Of a stretch of DNA of 9,114 bases, positions 1 through 5,422 are shown in pieces (position 1 is the stretch's first letter; every line of letters begins with the position of its first letter). Below the pieces are notes generated by a model. It did no database searches, was not told the DNA's origin, and saw nothing but the letters and a program-made list of their open reading frames with translations. The DNA comes from JADGGM01 sp035277485. GTDB taxonomy: Bacteria; Gemmatimonadota; Gemmatimonadetes; Gemmatimonadales; Gemmatimonadaceae. The position numbers and the translations under genes are program-made. The stretch spans positions 1-9,114 of the forward strand of contig DATEKK010000051.1 in NCBI GenBank assembly GCA_035277485.1, in the 5' to 3' direction.

Positions 1-1085
1 CCGGCCTTCCTGAGGCGCGATTCGTCGCGGCTCCGGCCGACGGCGTGTTGCCCGAAGGATTTTTCTCGACCACCAACCTGCCGACGTACGTCCACATCGG
101 TGATGAGTGGCGCATGCAGCGCGAGCCGCGCATGGACGGCGCGCTCGTGCTCGACCAAGGCGGCACGCTCTGGGTGAAGGAGATGCGCCGCGTCGCGAAG
201 GGCGAGCTCGTCGCCGTCGGCATGGCCGAGGATGGATCGGAAGGCATTTTCGTGTACACCGACGCGTTCATGGGCGACGCCGCCGAGGGCGGCGAGTTCA
301 AGTTCATGACCAGCGAAGTGTCGCGCGAAAAGCCGATCGACTACGCGCTCATGGCGCGTCTGTTGGTCGAAGAGCGGGAGCGCGGCGGGTATCCGGTGTG
401 GGTCACCGGTCCTGCGTTAGTCCACTCGCGCGCGCGCACCGACATGACGTGGTTCATCCAGCACGGCTTCGTCGGCGCGCTGCTGGCCGGCAACGCGGTC
501 GCGGTGCACGACATCGAGGCGTCGATCTTCGGCACGACGTTAGGCATGACCGGATCCGGCCAGGCCACGACCGGCGGACACGGCCTCCACATGCGCGCCA
601 TCAACCGCGTGCGGGCGGCCGGATCGATCGAAGCGGCCGTTAGGCAGGGGATCATCACCGACGGTATCATGCACGCGTGCGTCACCAGCGGCGTGCCCTA
701 CGTGCTGTGCGGCTCCATCCGCGACGACGGCCCCCTGCCGAGCGTGATCGCCGACTCGATCGCCTGCCAGGACGCCATGAAAGCGCACACCACCAAGGCG
801 ACGATGGCGATCCTCATCGCCACGGCGCTGCACGCGATAGCGACGGGCAACATGCTGCCGGCGTTCGTCACCGAGCCCGATGGCTCGCTGCGCGAGCTGC
901 CCACCATCTGCGTCGACTCGTCGGAGTTCGTGGTGAGCAAGCTCAAGGATCGCGGCACGCACCAGGCGTTCGGCGTCGTGACCAACGCACAGGACTTCAT
1001 GCACATCCTCCGCTTGTACGTGGAACGCGAGCTGGACGCGCGCGGCATGCAGCGCGCGCGTTCGGCGGAGGTCGCCGCGCGATGA
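1..1085 (+). CDS. TIGR00300-family (LOR/SDH region) protein, archaeal-type ornithine cyclodeaminase-like, 5' partial
   Basis: The frame is open from base 3 with no stop before the window edge, and the first visible residues (GLPEARFVAAPADGVLPEGFFSTTNLPTYV, in two overlapping parts) already look like internal family sequence. I therefore treat the gene as truncated by the window and the GTG at 45 as not the true start. Family hallmarks seen in order: FFSTTNLPTYV (~60-92), a PAL-VHSRAR segment after VWVTG (~396-437), LLAGNAVAVHDIEASIFGT (~481-537), TTGGHGLHMRAINRVRAAGSI (~567-630), SIRDDGPLPSVIAD (~712-755), and CVDSSEFVVSKLKDRGT near 910-960. These match the TIGR00300 group that includes archaeal NAD-dependent ornithine cyclodeaminase (ornithine to proline plus ammonia) and the C-terminal part of the cyanobacterial AgrE/ArgZ arginine enzymes. 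Whether this protein carries an N-terminal arginine dihydrolase domain cannot be seen. The stop overlaps the next ATG (ATGA). Family membership is firm; the exact reaction is inferred. Confidence 0.85.
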   Translation, partial: GLPEARFVAAPADGVLPEGFFSTTNLPTYVHIGDEWRMQREPRMDGALVLDQGGTLWVKEMRRVAKGELVAVGMAEDGSEGIFVYTDAFMGDAAEGGEFKFMTSEVSREKPIDYALMARLLVEERERGGYPVWVTGPALVHSRARTDMTWFIQHGFVGALLAGNAVAVHDIEASIFGTTLGMTGSGQATTGGHGLHMRAINRVRAAGSIEAAVRQGIITDGIMHACVTSGVPYVLCGSIRDDGPLPSVIADSIACQDAMKAHTTKATMAILIATALHAIATGNMLPAFVTEPDGSLRELPTICVDSSEFVVSKLKDRGTHQAFGVVTNAQDFMHILRLYVERELDARGMQRARSAEVAAR

Positions 1086-1504
1086 CATCGGCCGAAACGC
1101 GCGAGCGCTTTCTCCGGGCCATCGCCGAGCGATTGAGTGCGGATCGCGTGGAAGAGCTGCACCTCTTTCCGCCGCTCCGGCAGGGCGGTATCGAGAGTGC
1201 GGTCGCAGTGATCGCGGCTCGGCCCTTGCCGCCGGAGCCGCCGGCCGACACACCAGTACCCGACAGCGACGAACCAGCCCGCCTAACGGTGTACCGCGCG
1301 CACTACCGCCTGGTGCTCAAGGGTCCCGAGCGCGGCACCTGGGACATGGGCCTCATCGAGGAAGCCGATGCGCCGCCGCCCACCGTCGGCGCCGTGGTGC
1401 GCGGCGTTCACGAGCGCGCCGGCGGCGACGACGAGCCCGAGCGCCTGAGCGGCGACGCCTTCCGCCTCGCCGTCTCCGACCGTCCGTGGGCGACCGCCGG
1501 TTAG
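1082..1504 (+). CDS. Hypothetical 140-aa protein translationally coupled to the TIGR00300 enzyme
   Basis: The ATG at 1082 overlaps the upstream stop by four bases (ATGA), and GGAGG lies at 1067-1071, ten bases ahead. The frame stays open upstream, but that part overlaps the enzyme gene and is rejected. The product starts MTSAETRERFLRAIAERLSA, a charged helical N-terminus of about 45 residues. A proline-rich spacer follows (PLPPEPPADTPVPDSDEPA, ~residues 50-68), then a compact C-terminal half with RLTVYRAHYRLVLKGPERG and TWDMGLIEEADAPPPTVGAV. There is no signal peptide, membrane segment or metal motif. I do not recognise a family. The coupling suggests co-expression with, and perhaps a role alongside, the ornithine/arginine enzyme. 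The stop TAG lies inside a GTTAGGC word at 1500-1506. Confidence 0.8.
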   Translation: MTSAETRERFLRAIAERLSADRVEELHLFPPLRQGGIESAVAVIAARPLPPEPPADTPVPDSDEPARLTVYRAHYRLVLKGPERGTWDMGLIEEADAPPPTVGAVVRGVHERAGGDDEPERLSGDAFRLAVSDRPWATAG

Positions 1505-1511
1505 GCGACCA

Positions 1512-1532
1512 GCCGCGCGCGCGCCGCGCGGC
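1512..1532 (+). promoter_or_regulatory. GC-only hairpin just ahead of the ccdA start
   Basis: GCCGCGCG (1512-1519) and CGCGCGGC (1525-1532) are perfect complements around a 5-base loop, ending five bases before the ccdA GTG. The 33-base spacer has no Shine-Dalgarno sequence, so the hairpin covers the place where one would lie. It could damp translation of ccdA or act as a partial terminator after the unknown 140-aa gene. There is no U-tract, and alternating GC is common in this genome, so chance is a real alternative. Confidence 0.35.
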
Positions 1533-1537
1533 CTGAC

Positions 1538-2266
1538 GTGGACCAGACCGCGACGTTCGGTGTGGCCGTGGCGTTCACCGCCGGCCTCCTGAGCTTTCTG
1601 TCGCCGTGCGTCCTCCCGCTCATCCCGAGCTACGTCACGTTCATCACGGGGATGAGCGTGGATGAAGTCCGGCGCTCCCGCCGCACCGCCCTCATCCACG
1701 CGCTCCTCTTCATCCTCGGCTTCACGCTCATCTTTCTCGCGTTAGGCGCCACCGCCAGCGCGTTAGGCCGAGTGCTGCTGGCGGCGCGGGACTGGGTCGC
1801 GCGGGCGGGCGGCGTGCTCATCATCGCGTTCGGCCTCTACCTGCTCGGCGTCTTCGACTCGCGCACGCTCGACCGCGAGCGCCGGGTGCACTTCGCCGAC
1901 AAACCAGTGGGCTATCTGGGCACGGTCCTCGTCGGCGTCGCCTTCGGCGCCGGATGGACCCCGTGCATCGGGCCCATCCTCGGCTCTATTCTCCTCTATA
2001 CGTCGACACAAGCCGACCTGCAACGCGGCCTACTGTTGCTCTTCGTCTATTCGTTAGGCCTCGCGATCCCGTTCCTGATCGCCGCGCTGGCCATCGACCG
2101 CTTCCTCGCGTCCTTCGCGCGCTTCCGCGGTGCGATGATCTGGATGAGCCGCGCCGGCGGCGTGCTGCTCATCGTGATCGGCCTGCTGCTCGTCACGCAC
2201 TACTTCACGTGGCTTGCGAGCTACCTCCAAGCGCTGACACCGCCCGCGCTGCGCTCGCGCATCTAG
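1538..2266 (+). CDS. ccdA: Cytochrome c biogenesis / thiol-disulfide transporter CcdA
   Basis: The 242-residue membrane protein is the usual CcdA length, with about six hydrophobic segments. The two family cysteines are visible: Cys24 in SFLSPCVLPLIPSY and Cys143 in GAGWTPCIGPILG. CcdA passes electrons from cytoplasmic thioredoxin across the inner membrane to extracytoplasmic thioredoxin-like proteins that keep apocytochrome c haem-binding cysteines or other thiols reduced. The GTG at 1538 is the only start that places the first helix at the N-terminus. The gene follows the 140-aa reading frame after 33 bases and is probably in the same operon. No ResA/CcmG-type thioredoxin partner or other cytochrome maturation gene is nearby. 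Three of its Leu codons are TTA, each inside GTTAGGC (1741, 1762, 2053). The assignment to CcdA is strong; the thiol partner is unknown. Confidence 0.93.
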   Translation: MDQTATFGVAVAFTAGLLSFLSPCVLPLIPSYVTFITGMSVDEVRRSRRTALIHALLFILGFTLIFLALGATASALGRVLLAARDWVARAGGVLIIAFGLYLLGVFDSRTLDRERRVHFADKPVGYLGTVLVGVAFGAGWTPCIGPILGSILLYTSTQADLQRGLLLLFVYSLGLAIPFLIAALAIDRFLASFARFRGAMIWMSRAGGVLLIVIGLLLVTHYFTWLASYLQALTPPALRSRI

Positions 2267-2331
2267 CCGAAGCTCACCGGTCTCGATAGGAAAGGTCTCG
2301 GCGTGGAAGGCTTCCTCGCTCTGAGGAACAC

Positions 2332-2362
2332 GGATTATGCGGATTCAACGGATTGGACGGAT
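2332..2362 (+). repeat. 9-bp tandem array GGATTNNNN, outer left arm
   Basis: Three contiguous units GGATTATGC, GGATTCAAC and GGATTGGAC are followed by GGAT. The complementary array lies at 2788-2818 in the outer right arm, with units GCATAATCC, GTTGAATCC and GCTCAATCC. The unit positions are kept exactly between arms, so the arms were copied after the array formed. Confidence 0.8.
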
Positions 2363-2642
2363 CGCTCGGCTGCGGTTGCGAGATCGTTGCGCCTGGATGA
2401 TCGCTCGCCGGCTCAGGCTCTCTCGAGTTTGCGCTGGCGGCTGCCCGCTGGTGCGCGTGGAGAGCTTCCTCGCTCTGTTGTAAAGGATAACGACAAGGAA
2501 ACTGCAGGGATAACTACAGGCATCGCTCGGCTGCGGGGGTGGCACTGCTGCGACTGGATGGTTGTGTTGTGTTGTTTTCAAAACCAAGAAAACTGCTCTC
2601 GCCATTGTGATCGTTCTTCCCTCGCGCAGCAGAGCAATGCCT

Positions 2643-2678
2643 GTAGTTATCCCTGTTGTTATCCTTGTCGTTATCCTT
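2643..2678 (+). repeat. 12-bp tandem array GTNGTTATCCYT, inner right arm
   Basis: Three contiguous 12-mers are GTAGTTATCCCT, GTTGTTATCCTT and GTCGTTATCCTT. The inner left arm carries the complement at 2483-2517, with its middle unit degenerate and one base shorter (AAGGAAACTGC, 2495-2505). The right arm therefore looks like the better-preserved copy. Confidence 0.8.
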
Positions 2679-2885
2679 CACAACAGAGCGAAGAAGCCCT
2701 CCATGCGCGCCTCCCGTTAGCCCTCAGGTCGAGCCAAGACAACACATCTGTCCGATAACAGCAGCGCCGGCCCCACGCAGCCGAGCGATCCGCTCAATCC
2801 GTTGAATCCGCATAATCCGTGTTCCTCAGAGCGAGGAAGCTCTCCATGCGCACGCAGGAGGCGTAATCGTTCGTCCGACCGTCGC

Positions 2886-3266
2886 CTAACTGGCGACGTC
2901 CGATTCGGCCAACCACACCTTGATGAGCGCCGGCAGCTGCGTCGCGCTGATCGGTTTCACGAGGACGGCCCGGCATCCAGCGTTGAGGCATCGCTCGCGC
3001 ACTGCGGGCTCGTCGTGCCCCGTCACGGCCACGGCCACGCGCGGCAGCTCGGCCGTCTTGGCCAGCGCGTAGAGCACGCCTAACCCATCTTCGCGGTCGA
3101 GCGTGATGTCGAGGAGGATCACGTCCGGCACATCGGCGCGTGCGGACGCAACGGCGTCCGCCACCGACATCGCCGCGCTCACCCGGTGGCCCGTCTCCTC
3201 GAGGAGTACGCGCAGCGCGCCGATCACCAGTGCGCTGTCCTCGACGACGAGCACGTGCGGCTTCAC
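2886..3266 (-). CDS. Single-domain (CheY-like) response regulator
   Basis: This 126-residue receiver domain has no output domain. Visible residues: acidic pair Glu9-Asp10 in LVVEDS, phospho-acceptor Asp53 in VILLDITLD, Thr82 in VAVTGHD, and Lys104-Pro105 in AVLVKPIS. The GTG at 3266 lies two bases past the kinase stop, so translation is probably coupled. The frame is open further upstream, but that extension would overlap the kinase and is not receiver sequence. It presumably receives phosphate from the adjacent kinase and passes it on or acts by protein contact, since it has no DNA-binding domain. The TAG stop lies inside a GTTAGGC word on the minus strand. The downstream target is unknown. 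Confidence 0.9.
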   Translation of the reverse strand: MKPHVLVVEDSALVIGALRVLLEETGHRVSAAMSVADAVASARADVPDVILLDITLDREDGLGVLYALAKTAELPRVAVAVTGHDEPAVRERCLNAGCRAVLVKPISATQLPALIKVWLAESDVAS

Positions 3267-3268
3267 GG

Positions 3269-4084
3269 TCAGGACGGACCGCGAATGGGAAGCGTGAAGT
3301 GGAAGCGGCTCCCCTCGCCTAACTTGCTGTCGATCCAGATACTCCCGTCGTGCAGCTCGACGAACTTGCGCGCGATCGCGAGGCCCAGGCCCGTGCCGTG
3401 GTGCGGCCGCGACGGCGACGCATCCACCTGCGCGAATTCGCGGAACACGAGCTCGTGGTGCTCGGGCGCGATCCCGATGCCCGTGTCGCCCACTTCGATC
3501 TCGACCGTCGCGCCGCGCGCCGTGTCGGGGCCCGACCGCGCCGCAATCCACACGCGGCCGCCCGGCGGCGTGAAATCGATCGCGTTCCCCAAGAGGTTGT
3601 TGAGGATGTGCGCGACCTTGTCGCGATCGGCGTGCAGCGCAGGGAGCCCCGGCTCGATGTCCACCGTGAGCGCGTGCCCCTTCTTGGCCACGAGCGGCTC
3701 GCTCCACGCGCATACCTGCTCGATCACGCCTTCCACGGTGAACTCGGAGCCCGCGAGCGTGAGCTGGTTCGCGTCGCCGCGCGCGTACGTGAGGATCTCG
3801 TCCACCATGTCGAGCAGCTTGCGGCTGCCCGTGATGATGCCGGCCACGCTCTCCGCCTGCTTTTCGCCTAACGGACCGAGGATGCCGTCGCGCAGCATCT
3901 CGGCGTGCGTCACCACCGCCGTGAGCGGCGTGCGCAGGTCGTGTGAAATGTTGGCGAGGAATTGGGTTTTGAGGGCGTCTTGATTGCGGAGCTCGGCGAT
4001 GGTGCGGGCCAGCCGGGTATTTTGCTCTCTGAGACTCTCGAGTCGGCGCTCGAGCGACGAGGCATCCGTGTACGCGCGCGGCAT
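3269..4084 (-). CDS. Soluble sensor histidine kinase
   Basis: The product has 271 residues. Residues 10-40 are a short charged helix, probably a coiled coil. A HisKA dimerisation domain follows with His48 in FLANISHDLRTPL, then a HATPase_c domain with N-box Asn163/Asn167 (HILNNLLGNAIDFTP), G1 box DTGIG (200-204), F-box around FREF (214-217) and G2 box GTGLGL (230-235). All catalytic motifs are intact. There is no membrane segment and no PAS, GAF or other sensor domain, so the input must come through the N-terminal helix or a partner protein. The ATG at 4084 has no Shine-Dalgarno sequence, and a good promoter ends six bases before it, suggesting leaderless translation. The response regulator follows after two bases. 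Confidence 0.93.
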   Translation of the reverse strand: MPRAYTDASSLERRLESLREQNTRLARTIAELRNQDALKTQFLANISHDLRTPLTAVVTHAEMLRDGILGPLGEKQAESVAGIITGSRKLLDMVDEILTYARGDANQLTLAGSEFTVEGVIEQVCAWSEPLVAKKGHALTVDIEPGLPALHADRDKVAHILNNLLGNAIDFTPPGGRVWIAARSGPDTARGATVEIEVGDTGIGIAPEHHELVFREFAQVDASPSRPHHGTGLGLAIARKFVELHDGSIWIDSKLGEGSRFHFTLPIRGPS

Positions 4085-4090
4085 ACCCGA

Positions 4091-4120
4091 ATTTTACGCG
4101 ACCGCGTCAGTGCCTGCCAA
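4091..4120 (-). promoter_or_regulatory. Sigma-70-like promoter for the kinase-regulator operon
   Basis: On the minus strand TTGGCA (4120-4115) is separated by 18 bases from TAAAAT (4096-4091). Each hexamer matches the consensus at five of six positions, which stands out in GC-rich DNA. The usual 6-7 base distance from the -10 box puts the transcript start on the A of the kinase ATG (4084) or within a base of it. Confidence 0.55.
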
Positions 4121-4147
4121 TGGATTGTGAACGTCTGCTCCGGTACG

Positions 4148-4161
4148 GTGATCTGCATCAC
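4148..4161. promoter_or_regulatory. CRP/FNR-superfamily-like dyad upstream of the kinase promoter
   Basis: GTGATCTGCATCAC has GTGA and TCAC half-sites around six bases and matches the core of the E. coli CRP consensus (GTGATCTAGATCAC) at 12 of 14 positions. Its centre is about 70.5 bases upstream of the predicted kinase transcript start, close to the helical phase of class I CRP sites. The outer T and A of the consensus are missing. No regulator gene is present here, so binding is inference. It could equally serve the rightward lipoprotein gene. Confidence 0.35.
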
Positions 4162-4339
4162 GCTGTGACGACGCTCTTCCTCTGGCGTCTCGACCTTACC
4201 GGCCCTATTAAGTTTCCGCTACGCTGTGTGACGGCACTGCTCGGTTCGGGCACGTCGATTGCCCGTTTGGGAGTCGCATCGACCGGCCGCCGCTTACGAA
4301 TCGTCTCATTTGCACAGCGACGCATCGCCCACGGTTTCC

Positions 4340-4348
4340 GGAGGGAGG
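4340..4348 (+). promoter_or_regulatory. Strong Shine-Dalgarno sequence fixing the lipoprotein start
   Basis: GGAGGGAGG lies two bases before the ATG at 4351. Its core GGAGG (4340-4344) has a six-base spacer. It is the strongest ribosome site seen in the window and argues for 4351 rather than the in-frame ATG at 4120. Confidence 0.8.
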
Positions 4349-4350
4349 TC

Positions 4351-5238
4351 ATGACTCGATCCATTCGTATTCTCGCTCCTCTCGCGCTCGCGGCCGCAGC
4401 GGCCCTGAGCGCTGGAGCCTGCAGCAAGGACAAGAACGCGGGAGCGCTGTCGCAGGACTCGACGCTCAACCGCGACCTTGCCCTCGCCAACAAGGACAGC
4501 GCCGCGCAGCCGCAGCTGAAGGACGTCCCGCCGGCGGATTCGTCGAAGGCGGCGGCACCGAGCACCACGCCCAAGGCTCCCGAGCGCACGCGTCGCCGCG
4601 CGCCGTCATCCTCGTCGTCCAAGCCATCGCCCGCGCCGACAGCCGAGAGCACCACGACTCCGTCCGGCAACAGCGTGGCCACGACGCCGGCCGGCAGCGA
4701 AGTTGCGTTAGGCACGATCCCGGCCGGGACGTCGATCAACATGACGTCGAACGACAAGGTGTGCACCAACACCAACAAGCCGGGTGACAAGTTCAGCGCG
4801 ACGGTGACCGACGCGGTCGTCGGCTCCAACGGCGCGACGATCCCCGCCGGCTCCAAGGTGCTGATGCAGGTGGCCGACCTGCAGCGCAGCAGCAACGCGA
4901 CCAAGTCGATCCAGATGACGTTCAGCGTGCTGAGTGTCACGATGGGCAGCACGACGTATCCGCTGAGCGCGCAGATCGACAGCGTTCACGTCGACAAGGT
5001 GCGCAACGCCAGCGTCGGCAGCGACGCCGCGAAGGTGGCCGGCGGCGCCGTGATCGGCGCGATCTTGGGCCAGGTGATCGGCCACAACACGAAGGGCACG
5101 GTCATCGGCGCCGCGACGGGCGCTGCCGCGGGTACCGCGGTGGCCATGGGCACGGCCGCGTACGAGGGCTGCGTCCCGCAGGGCGGAAAGATCGCGATCC
5201 ATTTGACGGATCCGGCGCAGGTCGCAGCGGCCCATTGA
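4351..5238 (+). CDS. Predicted lipoprotein with Ser/Pro-rich linker and glycine-zipper C-terminus
   Basis: The product has 295 residues. The N-terminus MTRSIRILAPLALAAAAALS ending AGAC (Cys24) is a typical signal sequence with a loose lipobox. Residues ~25-115 are low-complexity and rich in Ser, Thr, Pro and Lys, including an RTRRRAPSSSSSKPSP stretch, as in a flexible wall-spanning linker. Residues ~118-225 form a predicted beta-rich domain with a repeated TIPAG phrase (GTIPAGTSINM and ATIPAGSKVLM). Residues ~228-275 are a glycine zipper (AGGAVIGAILGQVIG and VIGAATGAAAGTAVAMG) of the kind found in outer-membrane or membrane-associated Gly-zipper proteins. The second half has two cysteines (in KVCTN and EGCVP) that could pair. 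The specific function is unknown; an envelope structural or stabilising role is inferred. The gene converges on the gamma-glutamyltransferase gene, with a long hairpin starting right after its stop. Confidence 0.85.
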   Translation: MTRSIRILAPLALAAAAALSAGACSKDKNAGALSQDSTLNRDLALANKDSAAQPQLKDVPPADSSKAAAPSTTPKAPERTRRRAPSSSSSKPSPAPTAESTTTPSGNSVATTPAGSEVALGTIPAGTSINMTSNDKVCTNTNKPGDKFSATVTDAVVGSNGATIPAGSKVLMQVADLQRSSNATKSIQMTFSVLSVTMGSTTYPLSAQIDSVHVDKVRNASVGSDAAKVAGGAVIGAILGQVIGHNTKGTVIGAATGAAAGTAVAMGTAAYEGCVPQGGKIAIHLTDPAQVAAAH

Positions 5239-5418
5239 GAGGGAACTGCTCGCTTACGCTCGCGTAGGGAAGCGCTAGCGCTTGGGGAACCAACGGCTGG
5301 CGCCGTCTTGGGGAATGGGGCCGACGTTAGGCAGAGGCCCAATTCCCGAAGACGGCGCCAGCCGTCGTTTCCCCAAGCCTCAGCGCTTCCCCAAGCGAGC
5401 GAAGCGAGCGCTTCCCTC
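5239..5418. repeat. Long extended inverted repeat filling the second convergent gap
   Basis: The whole space between the two converging stops folds on itself in three steps. Outer arms 5239-5263 and 5395-5418 both begin GAGGGAA from outside, followed by GCTCGCTT and CGCTCGC, with two mismatches and one extra base. The middle arms share GGGAAGCGCT (5267-5276 and complement 5382-5391). The inner arms are 5280-5322 and 5336-5378. The arms total roughly 85 bases. No coding sequence is supported inside it. Its likely roles are bidirectional transcription termination and mRNA 3' end protection; a mobile repeat is the alternative. Confidence 0.8.
5280..5378. terminator. Inner hairpin, probable bidirectional terminator
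   Basis: The 43-base arms pair at 39 positions, including 17 uninterrupted bases ACGGCTGGCGCCGTCTT (5294-5310), around a 13-base loop (5323-5335) that contains GTTAGGC. There is no U-tract on either side, so it is not a canonical intrinsic terminator. The assignment rests on stability and on its place between convergent stops. Confidence 0.6.
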
Positions 5419-5422
5419 GGAG

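Larger units (their letters stand above)
2301..2850. repeat. Nested imperfect inverted-repeat element filling the ccdA / response-regulator convergent gap
   Basis: The 619-base gap 2267-2885 has no convincing gene. It is organised as four related modules, two direct and two inverted. Outer arms 2301-2374 and 2776-2849 match at about 69 of 74 bases, including 45 uninterrupted bases from 2311. Inner arms 2454-2528 and 2632-2707 match at about 66 of 76 with one indel. Each module starts with a GCTTCCTCGCTCT-type edge (a mini-hairpin in the AGAGC-TTCCTC-GCTCT form at 2461-2476 and 2828-2843). Three of the four end in ATCGCTCGGCTGCG or its complement (2361-2374, 2522-2535, 2776-2789); the inner right arm keeps only a degenerate trace. 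Between edge and end lies a short tandem array that differs between outer and inner modules. The 103-base centre 2529-2631 contains a small GTTTTC/GAAAAC hairpin (2574-2579, 2588-2593). No transposase or clear target duplication is visible. It could be a MITE-like or BIME-like mosaic, a structured RNA, or a bidirectional terminator. Confidence 0.85.

Noticed and set aside
677..1081. Longer frame for the 140-aa gene starting inside the enzyme gene
   Set aside because: The extra residues are Arg-rich out-of-frame translation of the conserved enzyme; ATG 1082 has the ATGA overlap and GGAGG.
2643..2678. Regular short repeats that could suggest a CRISPR array
   Set aside because: The units are contiguous 12-mers without unique spacers, and no cas gene is near.
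2303..2758. Open frame of 151 residues across the nested repeat, with a GTG start and upstream AGGAAAGG
   Set aside because: It is made of repeat arms, has no domain, and the equivalent peptide on the opposite arm stops early with TGA. Kept only as a low-interest finding.
2301..2850. Insertion sequence with terminal inverted repeats
   Set aside because: No transposase or remnant lies between the arms, and no target-site duplication was found at the edges.
3267..3713. Longer response-regulator frame to 3713
   Set aside because: The extension is antisense-like, Arg/Ala-rich frame shadow of the kinase gene; the receiver fold begins right after the GTG at 3266.
4183..4211. TGGCGT-17-TATTAA as a rightward promoter for the lipoprotein gene
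   Set aside because: The -35 match is too weak to call; only the TATTAA at 4206-4211 is suggestive.
4120..4350. N-terminal extension of the lipoprotein gene to the in-frame ATG at 4120
   Set aside because: The extension has no recognisable sequence, would bury the signal peptide, and the strong GGAGGGAGG lies just before 4351.
4158..4952. Long minus-strand open frame opposite the lipoprotein gene
   Set aside because: No conserved motif or ribosome site, and it runs across the divergent control region.
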